Origin: CAVSJO01 sp963728445
GTDB taxonomy: Bacteria; Gemmatimonadota; Gemmatimonadetes; Longimicrobiales; RSA9
Length of the DNA stretch: 64,000 nt
Direction of reading: 5' to 3'
NCBI GenBank assembly: GCA_963728445.1
Contig: CAVSJO010000006.1
Coordinates: 1,612,001-1,676,000 of the forward strand
Position 1 is the first letter of the stretch. Each line of letters opens with the position of its first letter. A program made the translations under genes and the position numbers. The notes under the pieces were generated by a model. It saw nothing but the letters and a program-made list of their open reading frames with translations. It did no database searches and was not told the DNA's origin. Positions 25,806-34,190 of the stretch are shown here, in pieces.

Positions 25806-27986
25806 ATGTCAGCGAATTTCGCACACGCCCCGCACCAGGGGCGCACGCCCCCGCAGGGGGCACCGAACGCAGCGCTCCTCATCGACTTCGACAACGTGAC
25901 GATGGGGATCCGCAGTGACCTCATGAAGGAACTCAAGAACCTCCTGAACAGCGACATCATCAAGGGCAAGGTCGCCGTCCAGCGTGCCTACGCGGACTGG
26001 CGACGCTATCCCCAGTACATCGTTCCGCTGTCGGAGGCGTCCGTCGACCTGATCTTCGCGCCCGCGTACGGCAGCTCGAAGAAGAACGCGACGGACATCC
26101 GCCTTGCCATCGACGCCCTCGAGCTCGTCTTCACGCGGCCGGAGATCGGGACCTTCATCCTGCTCTCGGGCGACTCCGACTTCAGCAGCATGGTCCTGAA
26201 GCTGAAGGAGTACGGGAAGTACGTGGTGGGAGTGGGCATCCGCGAGTCGAGCTCGGACCTCCTCGTCCAGAACTGCGACGAGTACTACTCGTACACCGCC
26301 CTGGGCGGCCTGATGAAGGGCGGCGAGGAGTCGGCGGACAAGGAGGACCCGTGGGTCCTGGTCGAGCGCGCCGTGCGGCAGATGTCGGAGAACGGCGACG
26401 TCATGCGCTCCGACCGCCTCAAGCAGGTCATCCTCGAGCTGGACCCGGCCTTCGACGAGAAGGAGCTCGGCTTCAGCAAGTACAACCGCTTCCTTTCCGA
26501 AGCGGCGTCCCGGGGCTGCATCTCGCTGCGGAAGATGGACAACGGCCAGTACGAGGTGATGCCGGCGGACGGCACCCCGAAGAGCGAGGAGCCCGAGAGC
26601 GGGCGCGGGCGCAGCGAGCGGAGCCGTGACCGGGGCCGCGGCCGCGGTCGGGATCGCCGGGAGAGCCGGGATACGCGGGACAGCCGGGGCGAAGAGAAGC
26701 GCGGGGGTGAGGCCCGGGGCGAGGTATCCGCGGAGAAGCCCCGCGAGAAGCCTGCGGAGAAGCCCGAGCAGGAGATGAGCACGGCCCAGAAGCCCACGCG
26801 GGACCGTGCGCGCAGTCTCGAGGACGCATACGCGCTGCTGCGCGACGCGGTCTCCCGGCTGTCCGCCGAGCGCGGCGGGGCCGCCCGCGACTCCGACGTG
26901 AAGCGACGCATGCTGGAGATCCAGGCGGACTTCGACGAGTCCGAGTTCGGCTTCCCGAAGTTCAGCCGCTTCCTGCGCCAGGCCCACGACGCCGAAGTCA
27001 TCGACCTCCGCCGCGGCGAGAACGGCGCCTACGACGTCGAGCTCCCGGGCGGAACGCCCGAGCAGCCGAGAGGCGGCGCCGGCCGGAGCGGCCGTGAGCG
27101 CGGCGGCCGCGAGGAGAAGCGTCGCGAATCGACCCCGGAGCCGAAGGCGGAGCAGGCCGAGCCGAAGGCGGAGAAGGCCGAGCCGAAGCGGGAGGAGGCC
27201 GACACCAGGGCAGACAAGCAGGAGCCGAAGGCGGAGCAGGCCGAGGCCAGGACGGAGAAGGCAGAGCCGAAGGCGGGCGCGGACGAGCCGGAGTCGGGCG
27301 CGGACGAGCCGGAATCCGCAGCGACAGCCGCGGAGTCCGAGAAGCCGGCGAAGCCGTCGGCGAGCACCAAGTCTCCCCGGCGGAACGTGCGGACCGGACG
27401 GCGGGGGGGCGGCGCGGAGGAGCCGCCGCCGCTGCTGCCGGGACAGGTCGTCTCCCTGGGCGGCAGAACGGGTGGAACGGGGGCCGCCGCGGGACCCGAT
27501 GACGAGGAGGAGGGACCGCGCGGAACCGCCGCGACCCATGCCGCGACGGGACCGGGTGGCGATGACGACAGCGGGGCCGGCGACGGAGCCGATACCCCGG
27601 TGGCCGAGCTCGGCCTGCCGAGGGACCGCGACTCCGTGGTGAACTACCTCCAGAACAGCTACAAGGGCGTCGGGCTCAAGACGGCGGAGTCCCTCATCGA
27701 CGCGTTCGGCGCGGAGAACGTCTTCGAAGTGCTTCAGGACGACCCCTCCCGCGTCGAGGAGACGCTGGGCGGCCGTCGCGCGACGGCGGTCCTGGAGGGC
27801 TGGCAGGCGGACTACGAGCGGCGCACCGGTCGGTCCGAGAGCGGCGGCGAGGGCTCGTCGCAGCCGTCCGGCAACGGTGAAGGCGCGCGGCCGCGCTCCG
27901 GCCGAGGCGGCCGGGGCCGGCGCGGCGGTCGGAACCGCCGGCGGGGCGGCTCGTCGCAGGGCTCTGAAGGCGGTGCCTCGAGCTGA
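25806..27986 (+). CDS. NYN-domain protein with two OST-HTH/LOTUS domains and a helix-hairpin-helix tail
   Basis: In order, this 726-residue protein shows a NYN/PIN-like nuclease domain (about 20-165) with acidic motifs LIDFDN (25-30) and SGDSDF (Asp123, Asp125). An OST-HTH/LOTUS domain (about 178-258) follows, then an RGR/RDR-rich linker and a second OST-HTH (about 336-418). A Lys/Glu/Ala/Pro repeat (about 443-505), a helix-hairpin-helix-like domain (about 606-665: LQNSYKGVGLKTAESLI) and a Gly/Arg-rich tail complete it. NYN-LOTUS proteins act on RNA in eukaryotes (limkain/MARF1 type); the bacterial role is unsettled. The acidic residues appear intact, so it may cut RNA. The stop overlaps the DNA glycosylase gene. 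Confidence 0.85.
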   Translation: MSANFAHAPHQGRTPPQGAPNAALLIDFDNVTMGIRSDLMKELKNLLNSDIIKGKVAVQRAYADWRRYPQYIVPLSEASVDLIFAPAYGSSKKNATDIRLAIDALELVFTRPEIGTFILLSGDSDFSSMVLKLKEYGKYVVGVGIRESSSDLLVQNCDEYYSYTALGGLMKGGEESADKEDPWVLVERAVRQMSENGDVMRSDRLKQVILELDPAFDEKELGFSKYNRFLSEAASRGCISLRKMDNGQYEVMPADGTPKSEEPESGRGRSERSRDRGRGRGRDRRESRDTRDSRGEEKRGGEARGEVSAEKPREKPAEKPEQEMSTAQKPTRDRARSLEDAYALLRDAVSRLSAERGGAARDSDVKRRMLEIQADFDESEFGFPKFSRFLRQAHDAEVIDLRRGENGAYDVELPGGTPEQPRGGAGRSGRERGGREEKRRESTPEPKAEQAEPKAEKAEPKREEADTRADKQEPKAEQAEARTEKAEPKAGADEPESGADEPESAATAAESEKPAKPSASTKSPRRNVRTGRRGGGAEEPPPLLPGQVVSLGGRTGGTGAAAGPDDEEEGPRGTAATHAATGPGGDDDSGAGDGADTPVAELGLPRDRDSVVNYLQNSYKGVGLKTAESLIDAFGAENVFEVLQDDPSRVEETLGGRRATAVLEGWQADYERRTGRSESGGEGSSQPSGNGEGARPRSGRGGRGRRGGRNRRRGGSSQGSEGGASS

Positions 27987-28695
27987 CGGACCGGCGCACC
28001 GGCGGCTCGCTCCCGGCGAGCCGATCGGGGCCACCTTCCTCGCCCGCCCGGCGGAGGAGGTGGCCCCCGATCTGTTGGGGTGCGTCCTGGAGTCCACGGT
28101 GGACGGCCGGCTCGTGTCCGGGCGGATCGTGGAGACGGAGGCCTACCTCGGACCACACGACCCGGCGTCCCATGCCGCGGAGCGGATCGGGCGCACCGCC
28201 CGGAACGAGACCATGTTCGCGGCGGCGGGCCACCTGTACGTCTACCGGATCTACGGGATGCACTGGTGCATGAACGTCGTGACGGGGACGGAGGGCTACC
28301 CCTGTGCGGTGCTGATCCGGGCCGTGGAGCCGGTCGAGGGCGAGACGGTGATGCGAGAGCGTCGGCTGGCGGCTCGCCACGCCCGGGGCCGAGGCGGTGG
28401 CGCCGACGCGGAAGCGGGCGACGCGGCGGCGGCCGCAGCGTCGCCCCGGAAGCCCATCCGCCTTTCCGGCCGCTCGCTCACGGGCGGGCCCGCGCGGCTG
28501 GCGCAGGCCCTCGGCGTGGACGGCACGCTGGACGGACACATCCTCGACCGGCCCCCCCTGCGCCTGATCGCCCCCGCCTCCGACCGCACCGTCTCCGGGG
28601 AGTCGATCGTCTCGGGTGCGCGCATCGGCCTGACGCGGGCGAGCGACTGGCCGCTCCGGTTCTGGGTCGCCGGCAACCCGTTCGTCTCCCGCTGA
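27973..28695 (+). CDS. 3-methyladenine DNA glycosylase (AAG/MPG family)
   Basis: This 240-residue monofunctional glycosylase removes alkylated purines. Family signatures are FLARPAEEVAPDLLGCVL, the ETEAYLG segment (54-60) with the catalytic glutamate, ETMFAAAGHLYVYRIYGMHWCMNVV, and LTGGPARLAQALG. An Ala/Gly-rich insert (about 137-160) interrupts the usual RR-loop region. The GTG at 27973 overlaps the NYN gene by 14 bases and is the best start in frame; a CTG upstream is less likely. Repair and RNA genes appear co-transcribed, probably by position only. Confidence 0.9.
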   Translation: MPRADGPAHRRLAPGEPIGATFLARPAEEVAPDLLGCVLESTVDGRLVSGRIVETEAYLGPHDPASHAAERIGRTARNETMFAAAGHLYVYRIYGMHWCMNVVTGTEGYPCAVLIRAVEPVEGETVMRERRLAARHARGRGGGADAEAGDAAAAAASPRKPIRLSGRSLTGGPARLAQALGVDGTLDGHILDRPPLRLIAPASDRTVSGESIVSGARIGLTRASDWPLRFWVAGNPFVSR

Positions 28696-28750
28696 GCCCC
28701 CGGCCGAGGTACGGACCTTGCCCGCTGCAGGAGCGGGTGCGTACCAGTGG

Positions 28751-28757
28751 AAGGAGG
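28751..28757 (+). promoter_or_regulatory. Ribosome binding site fixing a TTG start
   Basis: AAGGAGG with a 5-base spacer points to the TTG at 28763, not to the ATG at 28718, which has no such site. Confidence 0.75.
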
Positions 28758-28762
28758 CAAGG

Positions 28763-29494
28763 TTGAGGGAGCAAGTCGTGGAAGCCGGCGTCGGTGAGAA
28801 CGAGTCCCTTCGGAGCGAGATCGAGTCGATGGGGCCGTGGTTCCACAACCTGCGGGTCGGGGGCGTGGAGACTGCTCCGGACCACCCCCTGGGGGACTTC
28901 CTCGAAGAGATCTGGGCGCAGCTCGAGCCGTGGCTGCCGGAGTCGCTGGCGGGCGTGAGCGTCCTCGACATCGGCTGCAACGCCGGGTTCTACTCGCAGC
29001 GGCTGGCACGGCGCGGTGCCCGCGTCACGGGAATCGACCACGACGAGCGCTACCTGCGCCAGGCGCGATTCGCCGCCGAGATGGCCGGCCTCGACATCGA
29101 CTTCCGCAAGATGGAGGTCTACGACGTCGACGCCCTCGAGCAGAGCTACGACCTCGTGCTCTTCATGGGTGTGCTCTACCACCTGCGCTACCCGCTCTAC
29201 GCTCTCGACAAGGTAGCCCGGCTGCCCCGCCAGCGGCTCATCTTCCAGTCGATGATCCGCGGCGTGGGCGGCGAGATCGACGTCCCGCCCGACGCCGGCA
29301 TCGACGAGCGCGCCCTGTTCGAGCATCCGCGCTTCCCGGCGATGTACTTCGTGGAGAACCGCTACGCCGGCGATCCGACGAACTGGTGGATCCCGAACGA
29401 AGCCGGCATGGCGGCCATGCTGCGTTCCGCCGGGCTGCGGATCGAGGCGCACCCGTTCGGGGAGATGTGGGTGTGTGCCAGGGCTGAGGCTTAG
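28763..29494 (+). CDS. SAM-dependent methyltransferase (CmoB-like, TIGR04290-type)
   Basis: This 243-residue class I methyltransferase has the SAM loop VSVLDIGCNAGFYSQ and the acidic VTGIDHDERYL. ESMGPWFHNLRVGG at the N-terminus and NRYAGDPTNWWIPNEAGMAAMLRSAG reduced to its core near the C-terminus resemble CmoB-like enzymes. From memory it matches the Rta_06860/TIGR04290 group found next to unusual glycosyltransferase clusters, as here. The start is the TTG supported by AAGGAGG. Its stop lies inside a hexanucleotide array facing a mirror array. The methyl acceptor is unknown; a sugar or glycoconjugate is inferred from context. Confidence 0.8.
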   Translation: MREQVVEAGVGENESLRSEIESMGPWFHNLRVGGVETAPDHPLGDFLEEIWAQLEPWLPESLAGVSVLDIGCNAGFYSQRLARRGARVTGIDHDERYLRQARFAAEMAGLDIDFRKMEVYDVDALEQSYDLVLFMGVLYHLRYPLYALDKVARLPRQRLIFQSMIRGVGGEIDVPPDAGIDERALFEHPRFPAMYFVENRYAGDPTNWWIPNEAGMAAMLRSAGLRIEAHPFGEMWVCARAEA

Positions 29495-29517
29495 GCTTAG
29501 GCTGAGGCTGAGGCTGA
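29482..29517 (+). repeat. GGCTGA/GGCTTA hexamer array, 6 units
   Basis: Six hexamers run through the methyltransferase stop codon. A related array in inverted orientation lies at 29678-29713 at the end of the convergent gene, so the two could pair in a transcript spanning the gap. Confidence 0.85.
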
Positions 29518-29651
29518 GGTCGGGGCAGGGGCAGGGCTCGGGGGTCCATTACCATACAGCGGGTGCGAGGCATCGTGCGCCGCGAATGGAGCCCTGGAGA
29601 GAAGCAGTGGCAGCCGCGGCATGGCCGTGGCGCCAACCCGCAAGCTGTGGC

Positions 29652-29670
29652 GGCGGGCGCCTCGCCCGCC
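29652..29670. repeat. Short GC palindrome, REP-like
   Basis: A 7-bp perfect stem (GGCGGGC with GCCCGCC) and 5-base loop sits between the two hexamer arrays. It resembles the core of dispersed REP-type palindromes; no second copy was noticed in this window. Confidence 0.5.
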
Positions 29671-29677
29671 TCTCACT

Positions 29678-29713
29678 TCAGCCTAAGCCTGAGCCTCAGC
29701 CTCAGCCTCATCC
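29678..29713 (-). repeat. Inverted hexamer array (TCAGCC/TAAGCC), 6 units
   Basis: On the minus strand this reads as GGCTGA-type hexamers, mirroring the array at 29482-29517. It abuts the stop codon of the glycoside-hydrolase-like gene. Probable joint role as a bidirectional terminator is inferred. Confidence 0.8.
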
Positions 29714-29714
29714 C

Positions 29715-30593
29715 TCACAAATACCTCTCCGCGACCCAGCCGGCGAAGTACGCAAACTCGCCGGTGTCGCGGGGCGGGGAGGTGTGGTGGGGCTCGAGGC
29801 CGACGGACGGGGGCGTGAAGCAGAGGGTGATGGTCGTCTCGAAGGGTTCCAGCGCCGCCACGATGGTGTCGAACCAGGCTTCTGCGCCGTCGAGGTGCCA
29901 TTCCGCCCAGGAGAGGCCGGTGCGGACGTGGGTCACGCCCAGGCGGGACAGCCACTCGACGGACCCCTCGAGCCGCTCCCGATCCTGGAAGTGGAACCAC
30001 TGGCAGATTCCGAGGCGCGGGTCGAAGTGCTCGAACGCCGGCTTCGGCGTGCCGTCCGCCCGCAGCAGTCCGAAGTGGAAGTGCCGCCAGTAGGATGAGC
30101 CCTCGGCGCGTCCGTGGCGCGTCGTCGCGTCACGATCGGGGGCGAGGTCGTAGAGGGAGTACCAGTGCACGCGCTCGACGGCGTCGCGTACGATGGGCGC
30201 CATCCGCTTCAGCCCCCACGTCATGTTCCGGTCCGACGCCCAGCTGCTCACGCCCGTCTCGGTGATCCACACGGGTCGGTCCGCGGCGGCCCGGATCTCT
30301 TCGACCTTCCCGGGCCACTCCTCGGCTGCCCAGAGATTCCAATCGTAGGGGAAGCCGTGCACGGCCACGACGTCCATGTGGTCGAGCGCGCCGTGCCCGC
30401 GCAGCGTGCGCACGAAGGAGGCATCGATGGGGCTCATGCCTCCGAGGACCAGGCGCACGTCCCCCGATCGGTCGCGGATCTCTCCCACCGCCTCGGTGCA
30501 CATGCGGCTGAAGATGGACCAGTCGGGATCGAGCTCCCGGTCCCAGTGCGAAACGTTATTGGGCTCGTTCCAGAGCATCAGCGCTTCGATCAT
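29715..30593 (-). CDS. Glycoside-hydrolase-like (clan A/beta-xylosidase-type) protein with permuted barrel order
   Basis: This 292-residue protein carries MLWNEPNN at residues 6-13 (acid/base NEP motif of GH clan A) and VWITETG near residue 115 (nucleophile Glu). After a SYWRHFHFGLLR segment comes LGICQWFHFQD, LGVTHVRTGLSWAEWH and TLCFTPPS, which look like the first three beta-strands of a TIM barrel. The usual order is thus swapped. The ATG at 30593 follows GGAG (30599-30602) by 5 bases and gives the core I recall for this family; the frame is open to 30848 but that extension looks non-coding. It is divergent from the epimerase and convergent with the methyltransferase. A hydrolytic or sugar-binding role is inferred. 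Confidence 0.7.
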   Translation of the reverse strand: MIEALMLWNEPNNVSHWDRELDPDWSIFSRMCTEAVGEIRDRSGDVRLVLGGMSPIDASFVRTLRGHGALDHMDVVAVHGFPYDWNLWAAEEWPGKVEEIRAAADRPVWITETGVSSWASDRNMTWGLKRMAPIVRDAVERVHWYSLYDLAPDRDATTRHGRAEGSSYWRHFHFGLLRADGTPKPAFEHFDPRLGICQWFHFQDRERLEGSVEWLSRLGVTHVRTGLSWAEWHLDGAEAWFDTIVAALEPFETTITLCFTPPSVGLEPHHTSPPRDTGEFAYFAGWVAERYL

Positions 30594-30846
30594 TCGGTCT
30601 CCGGATTCGGCGTGGTTACTCGGATTCGCGTGGCACCAGGGGCATGCAAGGGCTTCGCCATCCTCGCATTCATGACTGGTATGGAACTTGAACATCAGGA
30701 GCGGTGCCGCGGGTGAGACGAACGTGGCGGACAACTGCAGCAGAGGGTGAGGGCGGCCGACGCCGGGGTCGGATTCCGGCGCGGCCGCCTTTGTCATTGC
30801 CGGTCGTCGCCCGGCCCGCAGGGGCGGCCCGGATCGATCGATAGTC

Positions 30847-30854
30847 AAAGGAGG
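30847..30854 (+). promoter_or_regulatory. Ribosome binding site fixing a TTG start
   Basis: AAAGGAGG with a 5-base spacer points to the TTG at 30860. The nearby ATG at 30856 is in another frame and is too close. Confidence 0.75.
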
Positions 30855-30859
30855 AATGC

Positions 30860-31927
30860 TTGCGCGACGAAGGGGCGGTTCTGATCACCGGCGGCGCGGG
30901 GTTCATCGGCAGCAACCTGGCGGATGCGCTGCTCAGTCAGGGCAGGCGAGTCGTCGTCTACGACAACGTGTCGCGGCCCGGGACCGAACTGAATCTGAAG
31001 TGGCTGATCGAGCGGCACCCGGACCGCCTGGGCGTGGACCTGGGGGACGTGCGGGATGGCGATCGGCTGAAGCGGGCGATGCGCCGTGCGGACACGGTCT
31101 TCCACCTGGCGGCCCAGGTGGCGGTGACGTCCTCCCTCGAGGACCCGACCTACGACCACGAGGTCAACGTGGGCGGGACCCTGAACGTCCTGGAGGCGGC
31201 GCGCTCGATGGAGCGGCCGCCCGTCGTCGTCTTCACGTCCACGAACAAGGTGTACGGAGGCTTGGAGGGTGTGGAGATCGAGGAGGGGGAGCAGAGCTAC
31301 GCATTCGCCGACGGCCGGGACGGCATCGACGAGGACTGTCCCCTCGACTTCCATTCGCCCTACGGGTGCTCGAAGGGATCGGCCGACCAGTACGTGCGGG
31401 ACTACGCGCGGATCTACGACCTGCCCACGTGCGTCTTCCGCATGAGCTGCATCTACGGCCCGCGCCAGTTCGGCACCGAGGACCAGGGGTGGGTCGCCCA
31501 CTTCCTGCTGTCCGCGCTGCGGGACGAGCCGATCACGCTGTACGGGGACGGCAAGCAGGTGAGGGACGTGCTCTACGTCGGGGACCTGGTCCGGGCGTTC
31601 CAGGCCGCCGCCGAGGCCGCGCGAAGGGATCCCGGGCTGGTCTTCAACGTCGGAGGCGGCTCGCAGAACGCCGTCTCGCTCCTGGAGGTCCTCGAGATGA
31701 TCGAGGAGATGACGGGCCGGGAGGTTCGCTACCGGTTCTCCGACTGGCGCCCTGGCGACCAGCGGGTCTACGTGACGTGCCTCGACCGGATCCACAGCGC
31801 GCTGCAGTGGACGCCCGAAGTCGACGTCCGGGACGGGCTCGACCGGCTCACGCAGTGGGCGCGCTCGCAGCCGGACCTGCTCGAGCGACTGGACGGCGTC
31901 CGGATGCCCCAGGCCGCGACCGCCTGA
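30860..31927 (+). CDS. NAD-dependent nucleotide-sugar epimerase/dehydratase (CDP-paratose 2-epimerase-like)
   Basis: This 355-residue extended short-chain dehydrogenase has the dinucleotide loop LITGGAGFIGSNLAD at the N-terminus, VVVYDNVSR, TSTNKVYGG, and the catalytic YGCSK (Tyr-x3-Lys) at about residues 170-174. CIYGPRQFGTEDQGWVAHF and LYGDGKQVRDVLYV are typical of the RfbE/TyvB (CDP-paratose 2-epimerase) group. The TTG start is fixed by a strong ribosome binding site. It opens a seven-gene plus-strand run and likely makes the activated sugar used by the glycosyltransferases that follow. The exact nucleotide sugar is not determined. Confidence 0.88.
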   Translation: MRDEGAVLITGGAGFIGSNLADALLSQGRRVVVYDNVSRPGTELNLKWLIERHPDRLGVDLGDVRDGDRLKRAMRRADTVFHLAAQVAVTSSLEDPTYDHEVNVGGTLNVLEAARSMERPPVVVFTSTNKVYGGLEGVEIEEGEQSYAFADGRDGIDEDCPLDFHSPYGCSKGSADQYVRDYARIYDLPTCVFRMSCIYGPRQFGTEDQGWVAHFLLSALRDEPITLYGDGKQVRDVLYVGDLVRAFQAAAEAARRDPGLVFNVGGGSQNAVSLLEVLEMIEEMTGREVRYRFSDWRPGDQRVYVTCLDRIHSALQWTPEVDVRDGLDRLTQWARSQPDLLERLDGVRMPQAATA

Positions 31928-31938
31928 GCCGCTCTGCG

Positions 31939-33048
31939 ATGCGCGTGCTGATGACGGCCGACACCGTCGGGGGCGTCTGGAGCTACGCGACGACGCTCGC
32001 CGACGGACTGCGGGAGCGCGACCACCGCGTGGGGCTGCTGACGGTCGGGCGCCCGCCTCGGCCGGAGCACGGCGAATGGCTCGAGGTTCGGCCGGACGTC
32101 TGGCACGAGCACGTCGACGCGCCTCTCGAATGGGAGCCGGACACGACGGGCCTGGAGGCCTCCTTCCGGGACGTGGCGCGGAGCGCTGAGCGCTTCCGGC
32201 CCGACGTCATCCATCTGAACCAGCTGGCATACGGCGCCGTCGAGCTGGGCGCGCCGAGCATCGTCACCGCGCACAGCGACGTGACGACGTGGTGGCGCGC
32301 GACCAAGGGCGAGGCGCCGCCGGAGGACCCGTGGTTCGACCGGTATCGGCGACGGGTCGGAGAGGGCCTGCGCGGCGCTCGCGCGCGTGTTGCGCCCACG
32401 GGCTGGATCGCCGGCGCGATCGGCAAGGCGTACGGGACTTCCGTCACGGCCATCCACAACGGGGTACCGGCCCCCGAACTGCGCGGCGGGAACGGATGCG
32501 AGGCGTCCGCCCGACGGGCGCGGGGTGGGGATCCGATCGTGCTGAGTGCCGGCCGGCTGTGGGACGAGGGGAAGGGCGCGGCGGATCTGGCCGGGGCCGC
32601 CGCCGCGCTGGACGCCCGGGTGGTGATGGCCGGCCCGTTCCGGCACCCGGCCGGCGGGTCGGACTTCGACCCCGGGGATTCACCGGTCGAGATGACGGGG
32701 CCGCTGCCGCACGACGCGCTGCTGGAGCAGATGGGCCGGGCGGCCGTGTACGTGGCGACGTCGCGCTACGAGCCGTTCGGACTGGCGCCCGTGGAGGCGG
32801 CGCTGTCGGGCTGCGCGCTCGTCCTGAGCGACATCCCGACGTTCCGGGAGCTGTGGGACGGCGACGGCGTGTTCTACGCGCCCGGCGACGCGGCGGAGCT
32901 CGCCCGGGCAGTCCGTCGGCTGCTGGACGAGGGGGGCGAGCGGGACGCGCTGGCGGAGCGGGCGCGCGGCCGGGCGGAGCGGTGCTACTCGCCTGCCCGT
33001 ATGACGTCCGACTACGAGCGACTCTACGGGGAGGTGGTGGCAGGGTGA
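31939..33048 (+). CDS. GT4-family glycosyltransferase
   Basis: This 369-residue two-Rossmann (GT-B) retaining glycosyltransferase begins MRVLMTADTVGGVWSYATTLADGL, with the glycine-rich acceptor-side loop. Its C-terminal donor domain shows VLSAGRLWDEGKG, VATSRYEPFGLAPVEAALSG (the E-x7-E motif) and PTFRELWDG. The ATG at 31939 lies 11 bases after the epimerase stop. The stop overlaps the first CgeB-like gene. It probably transfers the sugar made by the epimerase; the acceptor is unknown. Confidence 0.88.
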   Translation: MRVLMTADTVGGVWSYATTLADGLRERDHRVGLLTVGRPPRPEHGEWLEVRPDVWHEHVDAPLEWEPDTTGLEASFRDVARSAERFRPDVIHLNQLAYGAVELGAPSIVTAHSDVTTWWRATKGEAPPEDPWFDRYRRRVGEGLRGARARVAPTGWIAGAIGKAYGTSVTAIHNGVPAPELRGGNGCEASARRARGGDPIVLSAGRLWDEGKGAADLAGAAAALDARVVMAGPFRHPAGGSDFDPGDSPVEMTGPLPHDALLEQMGRAAVYVATSRYEPFGLAPVEAALSGCALVLSDIPTFRELWDGDGVFYAPGDAAELARAVRRLLDEGGERDALAERARGRAERCYSPARMTSDYERLYGEVVAG

Positions 33049-34148
33049 AGATCGTTTACTTCACGCACTCGCTGTCCAGCGACTGGAACCACGGGAACGC
33101 CCATTTCCTCCGGGGCCTGCTGCGAGCGCTTCGGAAGCGGGGTCACGACGCCGTGGCGGCGGAGCGAAGGCGCAACTGGTCGGCGGACAACCTGTACGCC
33201 GACCGCGGCGCGTGGCCGTTCGTGCGCTTCGGCCGGATCTATCCGGACCTGGCCGTGCGCACCTACGGGGGCGGATCGTGCCTGCGGGAAGAGGTCGACC
33301 GGCTGACCGCCGACGCCGACGTCGTCATCGTCCACGAGTTCAGCGAGCCGGAGCTCGTTTCGGCGGTGGCGGCGGCGCGACGGGACCGGAACGGCTTCGT
33401 CGCGCTGTTCCACGACACGCATCACCGGGCCGTGACGGAGCCGTGCGAGATCCGGCGGTTCGAGCTGGCCGGCTTCGACGGGGTGCTGGCCTACGGCGAT
33501 GCCCTCGCCGAGGTGTACCGGACGGAGTACGCCGTGCCGCGGGTCTGGACGTTCCACGAGGCGGCGGATACCACCGTGTTCCGGCCGATGGAGGCGGAGA
33601 AGGCGGACGACGTGGTGTGGATCGGCAACTGGGGGGACGAGGAGCGAACGCGGGAGATCCGGGAGTACCTCGTGGACTCGGCGCGCTGCCTGGAGGATCT
33701 GCGGTTCGCGGTGCACGGCGTGCGCTACCCGGAGGGCGCGGTCCGCGAGCTGGGGTCGGCGGGGATCGACTTCCGCGGCTGGATCGCGAACTACGACGTG
33801 CCCGAGGCGTTCGCCCGCGCGAAGCTGACGCTGCACATCCCGCGGGGACCCTACCGGGAGATGCTGCCGGGGATCCCGACGATCCGGCCCTTCGAGGCCA
33901 TGGCGTGCGGGATCCCGATGCTGTGCGCGCCGTGGGAGGACACCGAGGGGCTGTTCCGTCCCGGGCGGGACTACATCCCCGTTGCGAGCCCGGGGGAGAT
34001 GCGAGACGGGATCCGCCGGCTGTCCCGGGACGCGGATGCCCGGGCGCGGATCGGGGAGAGCGGCGTGGAGAGGATCCGTGCGCGCCACACGTGCGACCAC
34101 CGGGCGGAGGAGCTCGAGGCGGTCGTGGCGGAGCTGACCCGGGTCTGA
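33045..34148 (+). CDS. CgeB-like glycosyltransferase, copy 1
   Basis: This 367-residue protein is related to the Bacillus spore-maturation protein CgeB and GT-B enzymes. The N-terminus has DWNHGNAHFLRGLLRALRKRGH, and the C-terminal half has VWIGNWGDEERT, PTIRPFEAMACGIPMLC and a terminal helix typical of the family. The GTG start overlaps the GT4 stop. Two further relatives lie downstream, sharing W-N-x-G-x-A and RG-x-x-RAL at the N-terminus; this copy is the most divergent. A glycosyltransferase role follows from fold similarity. Confidence 0.8.
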   Translation: MKIVYFTHSLSSDWNHGNAHFLRGLLRALRKRGHDAVAAERRRNWSADNLYADRGAWPFVRFGRIYPDLAVRTYGGGSCLREEVDRLTADADVVIVHEFSEPELVSAVAAARRDRNGFVALFHDTHHRAVTEPCEIRRFELAGFDGVLAYGDALAEVYRTEYAVPRVWTFHEAADTTVFRPMEAEKADDVVWIGNWGDEERTREIREYLVDSARCLEDLRFAVHGVRYPEGAVRELGSAGIDFRGWIANYDVPEAFARAKLTLHIPRGPYREMLPGIPTIRPFEAMACGIPMLCAPWEDTEGLFRPGRDYIPVASPGEMRDGIRRLSRDADARARIGESGVERIRARHTCDHRAEELEAVVAELTRV

Positions 34149-34190
34149 GAGGGGAACCGGAGCCATCGTGAATCGGAGGAGCGGAGCAAC

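Noticed and set aside
30594..30848. N-terminal extension of the glycoside-hydrolase-like protein
   Set aside because: The frame is open, but the sequence is less GC-biased, has no signal or domain, and a ribosome binding site sits right before the shorter start at 30593.
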